A stretch of DNA of 64,000 nucleotides, taken from the NCBI GenBank assembly GCA_023678885.1, contig JAHCLQ010000804.1, positions 158,946 to 222,945 of the forward strand, read 5' to 3'. The notes below the pieces were generated by a model. The model made no database searches, was not told where the DNA came from, and saw nothing but the letters and a program-made list of their open reading frames with translations. The translations under genes and the position numbers were made by a program. Shown here in pieces: positions 39,154 through 53,600 of this stretch. Source of the stretch: Pogostemon cablin (Eukaryota; Streptophyta; Magnoliopsida; Lamiales; Lamiaceae). Each line of letters starts with the position of its first letter. Within the stretch, counting starts at the first letter, position 1.

Positions 39154-40280
39154 TGTTGTTTATCCTTTCTTAACTCATAAGGAAAGGAGTTTTTTATTCA
39201 AAGATTCGTTTAAAAGAAGTGATAATGAGTATTTAGACATAAAATTTATCATGCATTATATGTTGTTTATCCTTTCTTAACTCATAAGAAAATGAGTTCT
39301 TTATTCAATGATTCGATTAAATGAAGAGATAATTAGTCTTTAAACGTCGAATCTATCATGCATTATATGTTGTTTATCCTTTCTTAACTCATAAGGAAAC
39401 GAGTTCTTTATTCAATGATTCGATTAAATGAAGAGATAATAAGTCTTTAAACGTCGAATCTATCATGCATTATATGTTGTTTATCCTTTCTTAACTCATA
39501 AAGAAATGAGTTCTTTATTCAATGATTCGATTAAACAAAGAGATAATAAGTATTTGAACGTCGAATCTATCATACATTATATATTGTTTATCCTTTCTTA
39601 ACTCATAAGGAAAGGAGTTTTTTATTCAAAGATTCATTTAAAAGAAGTGATAATGAGTATTTGGACGTCGAATTTATCATGCAATATATGTTGTTTATCC
39701 TTTATTAACTCATAAGGAAACGAGTTCTTTATTCAATGATTCGATTAAATGAAGATATAATGTGTCTTTAAACGTCGAATCTATCATGCACTATACGTTG
39801 TTTATCCTTTCTTAACTCATAAGGAAACGAGTTCTTTATTCATGATTCGATTAAACGAAGAGATAATAAGTATTTGAACGTCGAATCTATCATGCATTAT
39901 ATATTGTTTATCCTTTCTTAACTCATAAGGAAAGGAGTTTTTTATTCAAAAATTCGTTTAAAAGAAGTGATAATGAGTATTTAGACGTCGAATTTATCAT
40001 GCATTATATGTTGTTTATCCTTTCTTAACTAATAAGGAAACGAGTTCTTTATTCGATGATTCGATTAAAAGAAGAGATAATGAGTCTTTAAACGTCGAAT
40101 CTATCATGCATTATATGTTGTTTATCCTTTCTTAATTCATAAGGAAACGAGTTCTTTATTCAATGATTCGTTTAAAAGAAGTGATAATGAGTATTTTGAC
40201 GTCAAATTTATCATGCATTATATGTTGTTTATCCTTTCTTAACTCATAAGGAAACTAGTTCTTTATTCAATGATTTGATG
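39149..40280. repeat. SatA: right continuation of the 107-bp array
   Basis: About 10-11 SatA monomers in the same orientation as the left block, including the interrupted monomer's second half. They resemble the degenerate edge at 27,520-28,788 (TTTAAAAGAAGTGATAATG variants, GTATTTGAACG variants) and not the 17-mer HOR. The block stops inside a monomer at TTTGATGAAATG, where SatB begins. Confidence 0.93.
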
Positions 40281-42055
40281 AAATGTTTATCGTAACGAAG
40301 TAAATATGCATTAAAATGAAGTAAATATGCATCAAAACGAAGGAAATGTAGATCGTAAGGATTTAAATATGTATCAAAATGAAGTAAATATGCATCGAAA
40401 CCAAAGAAATATGCATCAAAAATGAAGTAAATATGCATCGAAACGAAGGAAATATGCATCGAAAGGAAGGAAATTTGATCGTAATGAAATAGATATGCAT
40501 CAAAATGAAGTAAATATGCATCAAAACGAAGGAAATATTGATCGTAATGAAGTAACTATGCATCAAAATGAAGGAAAAATGCATCAAATCGAAGGAAATG
40601 TTGATCGTAGTGAAGTAAAATGCATCAAAATAAAGTAAATATGCATCGAAACGAAGGAAATGTTAATCCTAATGAAGTAAATATGCATCAAAATAAAGTA
40701 AATATTCATCGAAACGAAGGAAATGTTTATCGTAACGAAGTAAATATGCATTAAAATGAAGTAAATATGCATCAAAACGAAGTAAATGTAGATCGTAAGG
40801 ATTTTAATATGTATCAAAATGAAGTAAATATGCATCGAAACCAAAGAAATATGGATAAAAAATAAAGTAAATATGCATCGAACCGAAGGAAATACACATC
40901 GAAAGGAAGGAAATTTGATCGTAATGAAATAGATATGCATCAAAATAAAGTAAATATGCATCGAAACGAAGGAAATATCGATCGTAATGAAGTAAATATG
41001 CATCAAATGAAAGAAATATGCATCAAAATAAAAGAAATTTCGATCGTAACGATTTAAATATACATCAAAATTAAGTAAATATGCATCGAAACCAAAGAAA
41101 TATGCATTGAAAATGAAGTAAATATGCATCGAAATGAAGGAAATATGCATCGAAAAGCAGGAAATGTTGATCGTAATGAAGTAAATATGCATCAAAATGA
41201 AGTAAATATGCATCGAAATGAAGGAAATATTGGTTGTAATGAAGTACATATGAATCAAAGTGAAGGAAATATGCATCAAAACGAAGGAAATATTGATCGT
41301 AATGAAGTAAATATGCATCAAAATGAAGGAAATATGCATCGAAATAAAGTAAATATGCATCAAAATGAAGGAAATATCCATCGAAATGAAGGACATGTTG
41401 ATCGTAGTGAAGTAAATATGCATCAAAATGAAGTAAATTTGAATCGAAACGAAGGAAATGTTGATCGTAATGAAGTAAATATCCATCAAAATGAAGTAAA
41501 TATGCATTGAAACGAAGGAAATGTAGATCGTAATTTAGTAAATATGCATCAAAATTAAGTAAATATCAATCGAAACGAAGGAAATATGCATCAAAACAAA
41601 GTAAATATGGATAAAAATTTGAATCAAAATGAAGTAAGTATGCATCGAAATGAGAAAATGAGCATCAAAATAAAGTAAATATGTATCGAAACAAAAGAAA
41701 TATACATCAAAATTAAGAAAATATTGATCGTAATGAGGTAAATATGCATCAAAATGATGTAAATATGCATTGAAACGAAGGAAATATTGATCATAATGAA
41801 ATAAATATGTATCAAAATGACGTAAATATGCATCAAAATGAAGTAAATATTGACCGTAATGAAGTAAATATGCATCAAAATTAGGGAAATATGCATCAAA
41901 TCGAAGGAAATGTTGATTGTAGTGAAGTAAATATGCATATAAATAAAGTAAATATGCATCGAAACGATGGAAATGTTGATCCTAATGAAGTAAATATGCA
42001 TCAAAATGAAGTAAATATGCATCAAAACGAAGGAAATATTTATCGTAACGAAGTA
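40281..42055. repeat. SatB leading segment, partial 2.78-kb-type HOR
   Basis: This part is similar to the later 2.78-kb HOR but less exact. The TTTATCGTAACGAAG context at 40,285 recurs near 43,816 and 46,579, and the block at 41,124 recurs near 44,654 and 47,417. It contains the longest uninterrupted minus-strand frame of the array (40,584-41,507, 307 codons of MHIYFI/ITINISFV-type repeats). It is the SatB edge next to SatA. Confidence 0.7.
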
Positions 42056-44839
42056 AATATGCATCAAAATGAAGTAAATATGCATCGAAACTAAGGAAAT
42101 GTTGATCGTAACGATTTAAATATGCATCAAAATGAAGTAAATATGCATCGAAATGAAAGAAATATGCACCGAAAATGAAGTAAATATGCATCGAAACGAA
42201 GAAAATATGCATCGAAACGAAGAAAATTTTGATCGTAATCAAATAGATATGCATGAAAATGAAGTAAATATGCATTTAAAACGAAGGAAATATTGATCGT
42301 AATGAAGTAAATATGCATCAAAATGAAGGAAATATGCATCAAAACGAAGAAAATGTTGATCGTGATGAAGTAAATATGCATCAAAATGAAGTAAATATGC
42401 ATTGAAACGAAGGAAATGTCGATCGTAATGATGTAAATATACATCAAAATGAAGTAAATATGCATAGAAACCAAAGAAATATGCATCGAAAATGAAGTAA
42501 ATATGCATCGAAACGAAGGAAATATGCATCGAAAAGAAGAAAATGTTGATCGTAATGAAGTAAATAAGCATCAAAATAAAGTAAATATGCATCGAAAAGA
42601 AGGAAATATTGATTGTAATGAAGTACATTTGAATCAAAATGAAGGAAATATGCATCAAAACGAAGCAAATGTTGATCGTAATGAAGTAAATATGCATCAA
42701 AATGAAGTAAATATCAATCGAAATGAAAGAAATATGCATCGAAATAAATTAAATATGCATAAAAATTTGAATCAAAATGAAGTAAATATGCATCGAAACG
42801 AGAAAATGAGCATCAAAATGAAGCAAATATGCATCGAAACGAAAGAAATATGCATCGAAACGAAGGAAATGTTGATCGTAATGAGGTAAATATGCATCAA
42901 AATAAAGTAAATATGCATCGAAACGAAGAAAATATTGATCGTAATGAAGTAAATATGCATCAAAATAAAGTAAATATGCATCGAAACGAAGGAAATATTG
43001 ATCGTAACGAAGTAAATATGCATCAAAATGAAGGAAATATACATCAAATCGAAGGAAATGTTGATCGTAGTGAAGTAAATATGCATCAAAATGAAGTAAA
43101 TATGCATCGAAACGAAGGAAATATTGATCCTAATGAAAGAAATATGCATCAAAATGAAGCAAATATGCATCGAAACGAAGGAAATATTGATTGTAATAAA
43201 GTACATATGAATCAAAATGAAGGAAATATACATCAAAACGAAGGAAATGTTGATTGTAATGAAGTAAATATGCATCAAAATGAAGGAAATATGCACCGAA
43301 ATAAAGTAAATATGCTTCAAAATGAAGTAAATATTCATCGAAACGAAGGAAATATTTATCGTAACGAAGTAAATATGCATCAAAATGAAGTAAATATGCA
43401 TCAAAATGAAGTAAATATGCATCAAAACAAAGGAAATGTTGATCGTAACGATTTAAATATGCATCAAAATGAAGTAAATATGCATCGAAACCAAAGAAAT
43501 ATGCATAAAAAATGAAGTAAATATGCATCGAAACAAAGAAAATATGCATCGAAAGGAAGGAAATTTGATCGTAATGAAATAGATATGCATCAAAGTGAAG
43601 TAAATATGCATCAAAACGAAGGAAATATTGATCGTAATGAAGTAACTATGCATCAAAATGAAGGAAATATGCATCAAATCGAAAGAAATGTTGATCGTAG
43701 TGAAGTAAAATGCATCAAAATAAAGTAAATATGCATCGAAACGAATGAAATGTTAATCCTAATGAAGTAAATATGCATCAAAATGAAGTAAATATTTATC
43801 GAAACGAGGGAATGTTTATCGTAACAAAGTAAATATGCATTAAAATGAAGTAAATATGCATCAAAACGAAGGAAATGTAGATCATAAGGATTTAAATATG
43901 TATCAAAATGAAGTAAATATGCATCGAAACCAAAGAAATATGCATCGAAAATGAAGTAAATATGCATCGAAACGAAGGAAATATGCATCGAAAGGAAGGA
44001 AATTTGATCGTAATGAAATAGATATGCATCAAAATGTAGTAAATATGCATCGAAACGAAGGAAATATTGATCGTAATGAAGTAACTATGCATCAAAATAA
44101 GGAAATATGTATCAAATCGAAGGAAATGTTGATCGTAGTGAAGTAAGATGCATCAAAATAAAGTAAATATGCATCGAAACGAAGGAAATGTTAATTCTAA
44201 TGAAGTAAATATGCATCAAAATGAAGTAAATATTCATCAAAACGAAGGAAATATTTATCGTAACGAAGTAAATATGCATTAAAATGAAGCAAATATGCAA
44301 CAAAACGAAGGAAATGTAGATCGTAAGGATTTTAATATGTATCAAAATGAAGTAAATATGCCTCGAAACAAAAGAAATATGCATCGAAAATGAAGTAAAT
44401 ATGCATCAAACCGAAGGAAATACACATCGAAACGAAGGAAATTTTGATCGTAATGAAATAGATATGCATCAAAATGAAGTAAATATGCATCGAAACGAAG
44501 GAAATATCGATCGTAATGAAGTAAATATGCATCAAAATGAAGGAAATATGCATCAAAATGAAGGAAATGTCGATCGTAACGATTTAAATATACATCAAAA
44601 TTAAGTAAATATGCATCGAAACCAAAGAAATATGCATCGAAAATGAAGTAAATATGCATCGAAACGAAGGAAATATGCATCGAAAAGTAGGAAATGTTGA
44701 TTGTAATGAAGTAAATATGCATCAAAATGAAGTAAATATGCATCGAAACGAAGGAAATATTGATTGTAATGAAGTACATATGAATCAAAATGAAGGAAAT
44801 ATGCATCAAAACGAAGGAAATGTTGATCGTAATGAAGTA
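42056..44839. repeat. SatB 2.78-kb higher-order repeat, copy 1
   Basis: The landmark CTAAGGAAATGTTGATCG is at 42,091 and again at 44,875, so the period is 2,784 bp. The sequence after both landmarks agrees almost base for base for more than 2.7 kb, and diverges just before 42,056. Confidence 0.85.
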
Positions 44840-47602
44840 AATATGCATCAAAATGAAGTAAATATGCATCGAAACTAAGGAAATGTTGATCGTAACGATT
44901 TAAATATGCATCAAAATGAAGTAAATATGCATCGAAATGAAAGAAATATGCACCGAAAATGAAGTAAATATGCATCGAAACGAAGAAAATAAGCATCGAA
45001 ACGAAGAAAATTTTGATCGTAATCAAATAGATATGCATGAAAATGAAGTAAATATGCATTTAAAACGAAGGAAATATTGATCGTAATGAAGTAAATATGC
45101 ATCAAAATGAAGGAAATATGCATCAAAACGAAGAAAATGTTGATCGTGATGAAGTAAATATGCATCAAAATGAAGTAAATATGCATTGAAACGAAGGAAA
45201 TGTCGATCGTAATGATTTAAATATACATCAAAATGAAGTAAATATGCATAGAAACCAAAGAAATATGCATCGAAAATGAAGTAAATATGCATCGAAACGA
45301 AGGAAATATGCATCGAAAAGAAGAAAATGTTGATCGTAATGAAGTAAATAAGCATCAAAATAAAGTAAATATGCATCGAAAAGAAGGAAATATTGATTGT
45401 AATGAAGTACATTTGAATCAAAATGAAGGAAATATGCATCAAAACGAAGCAAATGTTGATCGTAATGAAGTAAATATGCATCAAAATGAAGTAAATATCA
45501 ATCGAAATGAAAGAAATATGCATCGAAATAAATTAAATATGCATAAAAATTTGAATCAAAATGAAGTAAATATGCATCGAAACGAGAAAATGAGCATCAA
45601 AATGAAGCAAATATGCATCGAAACGAAAGAAATATGCATCGAAACGAAGGAAATGTTGATCGTAATGAGGTAAATATGCATCAAAATAAAGTAAATATGC
45701 ATCTAAACGAAGAAAATATTGATCGTAATGAAGTAAATATGCATCAAAATAAAGTAAATATGCATCGAAACGAAGGAAATATTGATCGTAACGAAGTAAA
45801 TATGCATCAAAATGAAGGAAATATACATCAAATCGAAGGAAATGTTGATCGTAGTGAAGTAAATATGCATCAAAATGAAGTAAATATGCATCGAAACGAA
45901 GGAAATATTGATCCTAATGAAAGAAATATGCATCAAAATGAAGCAAATATGCATCGAAACGAAGGAAATATTGATTGTAATAAAGTACATATGAATCAAA
46001 ATGAAGGAAATATACATCAAAACGAAGGAAATGTTGATTGTAATGAAGTAAATATGCATCAAAATGAAGGAAATATGCACCGAAATAAAGTAAATATGCT
46101 TCAAAATGAAGTAAATATTCATCGAAACGAAGGAAATATTTATCGTAACGAAGTAAATATGCATCAAAATGAAGTAAATATGCATCAAAACAAAGGAAAT
46201 GTTGATCGTAACGATTTAAATATGCATCAAAATGAAGTAAATATGCATCGAAACCAAAGAAATATGCATAAAAAATGAAGTAAATATGCATCGAAACAAA
46301 GAAAATATGCATCGAAAGGAAGGAAATTTGATCGTAATGAAATAGATATGCATCAAAGTGAAGTAAATATGCATCAAAACGAAGGAAATATTGATCGTAA
46401 TGAAGTAACTATGCATCAAAATGAAGGAAATATGCATCAAATCGAAAGAAATGTTGATCGTAGTGAAGTAAAATGCATCAAAATAAAGTAAATATGCATC
46501 GAAACGAATGAAATGTTAATCCTAATGAAGTAAATATGCATCAAAATGAAGTAAATATTTATCGAAACGAGGGAATGTTTATCGTAACAAAGTAAATATG
46601 CATTAAAATGAAGTAAATATGCATCAAAACGAAGGAAATGTAGATCATAAGGATTTAAATATGTATCAAAATGAAGTAAATATGCATCGAAACCAAAGAA
46701 ATATGCATCGAAAATGAAGTAAATATGCATCGAAACGAAGGAAATATGCATCGAAAGGAAGGAAATTTGATCGTAATGAAATAGATATGCATCAAAATGT
46801 AGTAAATATGCATCGAAACGAAGGAAATATTGATCGTAATGAAGTAACTATGCATCAAAATAAGGAAATATGTATCAAATCGAAGGAAATGTTGATCGTA
46901 GTGAAGTAAGATGCATCAAAATAAAGTAAATATGCATCGAAACGAAGGAAATGTTAATTCTAATGAAGTAAATATGCATCAAAATGAAGTAAATATTCAT
47001 CAAAACGAAGGAAATATTTATCGTAACGAAGTAAATATGCATTAAAATGAAGCAAATATGCAACAAAACGAAGGAAATGTAGATCGTAAGGATTTTAATA
47101 TGTATCAAAATGAAGTAAATATGCCTCGAAACAAAAGAAATACGCATCGAAAATGAAGTAAATATGCATTGAACCGAAGGAAATACACATCGAAACGAAG
47201 GAAATTTTGATCGTAATGAAATAGATATGCATCAAAATGAAGTAAATATGCATCGAAACGAAGGAAATATCGATCGTAATGAAGTAAATATGCATCAAAA
47301 TGAAGGAAATATGCATCAAAATGAAGGAAATGTCGATCGTAACGATTTAAATATACATCAAAATTAAGTAAATATGCATCGAAACCAAAGAAATATGCAT
47401 CGAAAATGAAGTAAATATGCATCGAAACGAAGGAAATATGCATCGAAAAGTAGGAAATGTTGATCGTAATGAAGTAAATATGCATCAAAATGAAGTAAAT
47501 ATGCATCGAAACGAAGGAAATATTGATTGTAATGAAGTACATATGAATCAAAATGAAGGAAATATGCATCAAAACGAAGGAAATGTTGATCGTAATGAAG
47601 TA
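44840..47602. repeat. SatB 2.78-kb higher-order repeat, copy 2
   Basis: Near-identical second copy. From about 46,170 the offset to copy 1 falls from 2,784 to 2,763 bp because one 21-bp unit is missing. Copy 1 has three successive CATCAAAATGAAG units near 43,380-43,430, and copy 2 has two. A few substitutions are seen, such as GATGTAAAT near 42,430 against GATTTAAAT near 45,213. The copy ends at an irregular GAAGTAAAGTAAATATG junction at about 47,598. Confidence 0.85.
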
Positions 47603-50600
47603 AAGTAAATATGCATCAAAATGAAGGAAATATGCATCGAAATAAAGTAAATATGCATCAAAATGAAGGAAATATCCATCGAAATGAAGGACATGTTGAT
47701 CGTAGTGAAGTAAATATGCTATTAAATGAAGTAAATTTGAATTGAAACGAAGGAAATATTGATCGTAATGAAGTAAATATCCATCAAAATGAAGTAAATA
47801 TGCATAGAAACGAAGGAAATGTGGATCGTAATTTAGTAAATATGCATCAAAATGAAGTAAATATCAATCGAAACGAATGAAATATGCATCGAAACAAAGT
47901 AAATATGCATAAAAAATTGAATCAAAATAAAGTAAATATGCATCGAAATGAGAAAATGAGCATCAAAATAAAGTAAATATGCATCGAAACGAAAGAAATA
48001 TACATCAAAATGAAGGAAATGTTGATCGTAATGAGGTAAATATGCATCAAAATGATGTAAATATGCGTTGAAATGAAGGAAATATTGATCGTAATGAAAT
48101 AATTATGCATCAAAATGACGTAAATATGCATCAAAACGAAGTAAATATTGACCGTAATGAATTAAATATGCATCAAAATTAAGGAAATATGAATCAAATC
48201 GAAGGAAATGTTGATCGTAGTGAAGTAAATATGCATATAAATAAAGTAAATATGCATCGAAACGATGGAAATGTTGATCCTAATGAAGTAAATATGCATC
48301 AAAATGAAGTAAATATGCATCGAATCGAAGGAAATGTTTATCGTAACGAAGTAAATATGCATCAAAATGAAGTAAATATGCATCGAAACGAAGGAATGTT
48401 GATCGTAACGATTTAAATATGCATCAAAATGAAGTAAATACGCATCGAAACCAAAGAAATATGCATCGAAAATGAATTAAATATGCATCGAAACGAAGGA
48501 AATTTTAATCGTAATGAAATAAATATGAATCAAAATGAAGAAAATATGCATCGAAACGAAGGAAATATTGATCGTAATGAAGTAAATATGCATCAAAATG
48601 AAGGAAATATGCATCAAAACAAAGGAAATATTGATCGTAATGAAGTAAATATGCATCAAAATGAAGTAAATATGTAACGAAACGAAGGAAATGTAGATCA
48701 TAACGATTTATATATAAATCAAAATTAAGTAAATATGCATCAAAACCAAATAAATATGCATCGAAAATGAAATAAATATGCATCGAAACGAAGGAAATAT
48801 GCATTGAAAAGAAGGAAATGTTGATCGTAATGAAGTAAATATGCATCAAAATGAAGTAAATATGCATCGAAACGAAGGAAATATTGATCGTAATGAAGTA
48901 TATATGCATCAAAATGAAGGAAATATGCATCGAAATGAAGTAAATATGCATCAAAATGAAGGAAATATCATTCGAAATGAAGGACATGTTGATCGTAGTG
49001 AAGTAAATTTGAATCGAAACAAAGGAAATGTTTATCGTAATGAAGTAAATATCCATCAAAATGAAGTAGGTATGCAGAGAAACGAATGAAATGTGAATCG
49101 TAATTTAGTAAATATGCATCAAAATGAAGTAAATATGAATCGAAACAAAAGAAATATGCATCGAAATGAAGTAAATATGCATAAAAATTTGAATCAAAAT
49201 GAAGTAAATATGCATCGAAACGAGAAAATGAGCATAAAAATGAATTAAATATGCAACGAAACGAAAGAACTATGCATCAAAACGAAGAAAATGTTGATCG
49301 CAATGAGGTAAATATACATCAAAATGAAGGAAATATGCATCAAATCAAAGGAAATGTTTATCGTAATGAAGTAAATATGCGTGAAAATGAAGGAAATATG
49401 CATCGAAACGAAGGAAATATTGATTGTAGTATAGTAAATATTCATCAAAATGAAGAAAATATGCATTGAAATGATGGAAATGTTGATCGAAATGAAGTAA
49501 ATATGCATCAAAATGAAGTAAATATGCATCGAAACGAAGGAAATGTCGATCGTAACAATTTAAATATACCTCAAAATTTAGTAAATATGCATCGAAACCA
49601 AAGAAATATGCATCGAAACGAAGCAAATATGCATCGAAAAGTAGGAAATGTTGATCGTAATGAAGTAAATATGCATCAAAATGAAGTAAATATGCATCGA
49701 AACGAAGGAAATATTGATTGTAATGAAATACATATGAATCAAAATGAAGGAAATATGCATCAAAACGAAGGAAATATTGATCGTAATGAAGTAAATATGC
49801 ATCAAAATGAAGGAAATATGCATCGAAATAAAGTAAATATGCATCAAAATGAAGGAAATATTCATCGAAATTAAGGACATGTTGATCGTAGTGAAGTAAA
49901 TATGCATCAAAATGAATTAAATTTTTATCGAAAAGAAGGAAATATTGATCGTAATGAAGTAAATATCCATCAAAATGAAGTAAATATGCATAGAAACGAA
50001 GGAAATGTGGAGCGTAATTTAGTAAATATGCATCAAAATGAAGTAAATATCAATCGAAACGAAGGAAATATGCATCGAAACAAAGTACATATGCATAAAA
50101 ATTTGAATCAAAATGAAGTAAATATGCATCGAAACGAGAAAATGAGCATCAAAATAAAGTAAATATGCATCGAAACGAAAGAAATATACATCAAAATGAA
50201 GGAAATGTTGATCGTAATGAGGTAAATATGCATCAAAATGATGTAGATATGCATTAAAACGAAGGAAATATTGATCGTAATGAAGTAAATATGCATCAAA
50301 ATGACGTAAATATGCATCGAAACGAAGTAAATATTGACCGTAATGAAGTAAATATGCATCAAAATTAAGGAAATATGCATCAAATCGAAGGAAATGTTGA
50401 TCGTAGTGAAGTAAATATGCATATAAATAAAGTAAATATGCATCGAAACGATGGAAATGTTGATTCTAATGAAGTAAATATGCATCAAAATGAAGTAAAT
50501 ATGCATCGAAACGAAGGAAATGTTTATCGTAACGAAGTTAATATGCATCAAATTGAAGTAAATATGCATCGAAACGAAGGAAATGTTGATCGTAACGATT

Positions 50601-53600
50601 TAAATATGCATCAAAATGAAGTAAATATGCATCGAAACCAAAGAAATATGCATCGAAAATGAATTAAATATGCATCGAAACGAAGGAAATTTTAATCGTA
50701 ATGAAATAAATATGAATCAAAATGAAGAAAATATGCATCGAAACAAAGGAAATATTGATCGTAATGAAGTAAATATGCATCAAAATGAAGGAAATATGCA
50801 TCAAAACAAAGGAAATATTGATCGTAATGAAGTAAATATGCATCAAAATGAAGTAAATATGTATCGAAACGAAGGAAATGTAGATCATAACGATTTAAAT
50901 ATAAATCAAAATTAAGTAAATATGCATCAAAACCAAATAAATATGCATCGAAAATGAAATAAATATGCATCGAAACGAAGGAAATATGCATTGAAAAGAA
51001 GGAAATATTGATCGTAATGAAGTAAATATGCATCAAAATGAAGTAAATATGCATCGAAACGAAGGAAATATTGATCGTAATGAAGTACATATGCATCAAA
51101 ATGAAGGAAATATGCATCGAAATGAAGTAAATATGCATCAAAATGAAGGAAATATCATTCGAAATGAAGGACATGTTGATCGTAGTGAAGTAAATATGCA
51201 TCAAAATGAAGTAAATTTGAATCGAAACAAAGGAAATGTTTATCGTAATGAAGTAAAAATCCATCAAAATGAAGTAGGTATGCATAGAAATGAATGAAAT
51301 GTGAATCGTAATTTAGTAAATATGCATCAAAATGAAGTAAATATGAATCGAAACAAAAGAAATATGCATCGAAATGAAGTAAATATGCATAAAAATTTGA
51401 ATCAAAATGAAGTAAATATGCATCGAAACGAGAAAATGAGCATAAAAATGAATTAAATATGCAATGAAACGAAAGAACTATGCATCAAAACGAAGAAAAT
51501 GTTGATCGTAATAAGGTAAATATACATCAAAATGAAGGAAATATGCATCAAATCAAAGGAAATGTTTATCGTAATGAAGTAAATATGCGTGAAAATGAAG
51601 GAAATATGCATCGAAACGAAGGAAATATTGATTGTAGTATAGTAAATATTCATCAAAATGAAGAAAATATGCATTGAAATGATGGAAATGTTGATCATAA
51701 TGAAGTAAATATGCATCAAAATGAAGTAAATATGCATCGAAACGAAGGAAATGTCGATAGTAACAATTTAAATATACCTCAAAATTTAGTAAATATGCAT
51801 CGAAACCAAAGAAATATGCATCGAAACGAAGCAAATATGCATCGAAAAGTAGGAAATGTTGATCGTAATGAAGTAAATATCCATCAAAATGAAGTAAATA
51901 TGCATCGAAACGAAGGAAATATTGATTGTAATGAAGTACATATGAATCAAAATGAAGGAAATATGAATCAAAACGAAGGAAATATTGATCGTAATGAAGT
52001 AAATATGCATCAAAATGAAGGAAATATGCATCGAAATAAAGTAAATATGCATCAAAATGAAGGAAATATTCATCGAAATTAAGGACATGTTGATCGTAGT
52101 GAAGTAAATATGCATCAAAATGAAGTAAATTTTTATCGAAAAGAAGGAAATATTGATCGTAATGAAGTAAATATCCATCAAAATGAAGTAAATATGCATA
52201 GAAATGAAGGAAATGTGGATCGTAATTTAGTAAATATGCATCAAAATGAAGTAAATATCAATCGAAACGAAGGAAATATGCATCGAAACAAAGTACATAT
52301 GCATAAAAATTTGAATCAAAATGAAGTAAATATGCATCGAAACGAGAAAATGAGCATCAAAATAAAGTAAATATGCATCGAAACGAAAGAAACATACATC
52401 AAAATGAAGGAAATGTTGATCGTAATGAGGTAAATATGCATCAAAATGATGTAAATATGCATTAAAACGAAAGAAATATTGATCGTAATGAAGTAAATAT
52501 GCATCAAAATGACGTAAATATGCATCGAAACGAAGTAAATATTGACCGTAATGAAGTAAATATGCATCAAATTAAGGAAATATGCATCAAATTGAAGGAA
52601 ATGTTGATCGTAGTGAAGTAAATATGCATATAAATAAAGTAAATATGCATCGAAACGATGGAAATGTTGATTCTAATGAAGTAAATATGCATCAAAATGA
52701 AGTAAATATGCATCGAAACGAAGGAAATGTTTATCGTAACGAAGTAAATATGCATCAAAATGAAGTAAATATGCATCGAAACGAAGGAAATGTTGATCGT
52801 AACGATTTAAATATGCATCAAAATGAAGTAAATATGCATCGAAACCAAAGAAATATGCATCGAAAATGAATTAAATATGCATCGAAACGAAGGAAATTTT
52901 AATCGTAATGAAATAAATATGAATCAAAATGAAGAAAATATGCATCGAAACGAAGGAAATATTGATCGTAATGAAGTAAATATGCATCAAAATGAAGGAA
53001 ATATGCATCAAAACAAAGGAAATATTGATCGTAAGGAAGTAAATATGCATCAAAATGAAGTAAATATGCATCGAAACGAAGGAAATGTAGATCATAACGA
53101 TTTAAATATAAATCAAAATTAAGTAAATATGCATCAAAACCAAATAAATATGCATCGAAAATGAAATAAATATGCATCGAAACGAAGGAAATATGCATTG
53201 AAAAGAAGGAAATATTGATCGTAATGAAGTAAATATGCATCAAAATGAAATAAATATGTATCGAAAGGATGGAAATGTTGATTCTAATGAAGTAAATATG
53301 CATCAAAATGAAGTAAATATGCATCGAAACGAATGAAATGTTTATCGTAACGAAGTAAATATGCATCAAAATGAAGAAAATATGCATCGAAACGAAGAAA
53401 ATGTTGATCGTAACGATTTAAATATGCATCAAAATGAAGTAAATATGCATCAAAACCAAAGAAATATGCGTCGAAAATGAAGTAAATATGCATCGAAATG
53501 AAGGAAATTTTGATAGTAATGAAATAAATATGCATCAAAATGAAGAAAATATGCATCGAAACGAAGGAAATTTTGATCGTAATGAAGTAAATATGCATCA

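Noticed and set aside
38996..39280. 94-codon open frame on the + strand
   Set aside because: It runs from the outer LTR across the target duplication into SatA, so it is a chimera made by the insertion and not a gene.
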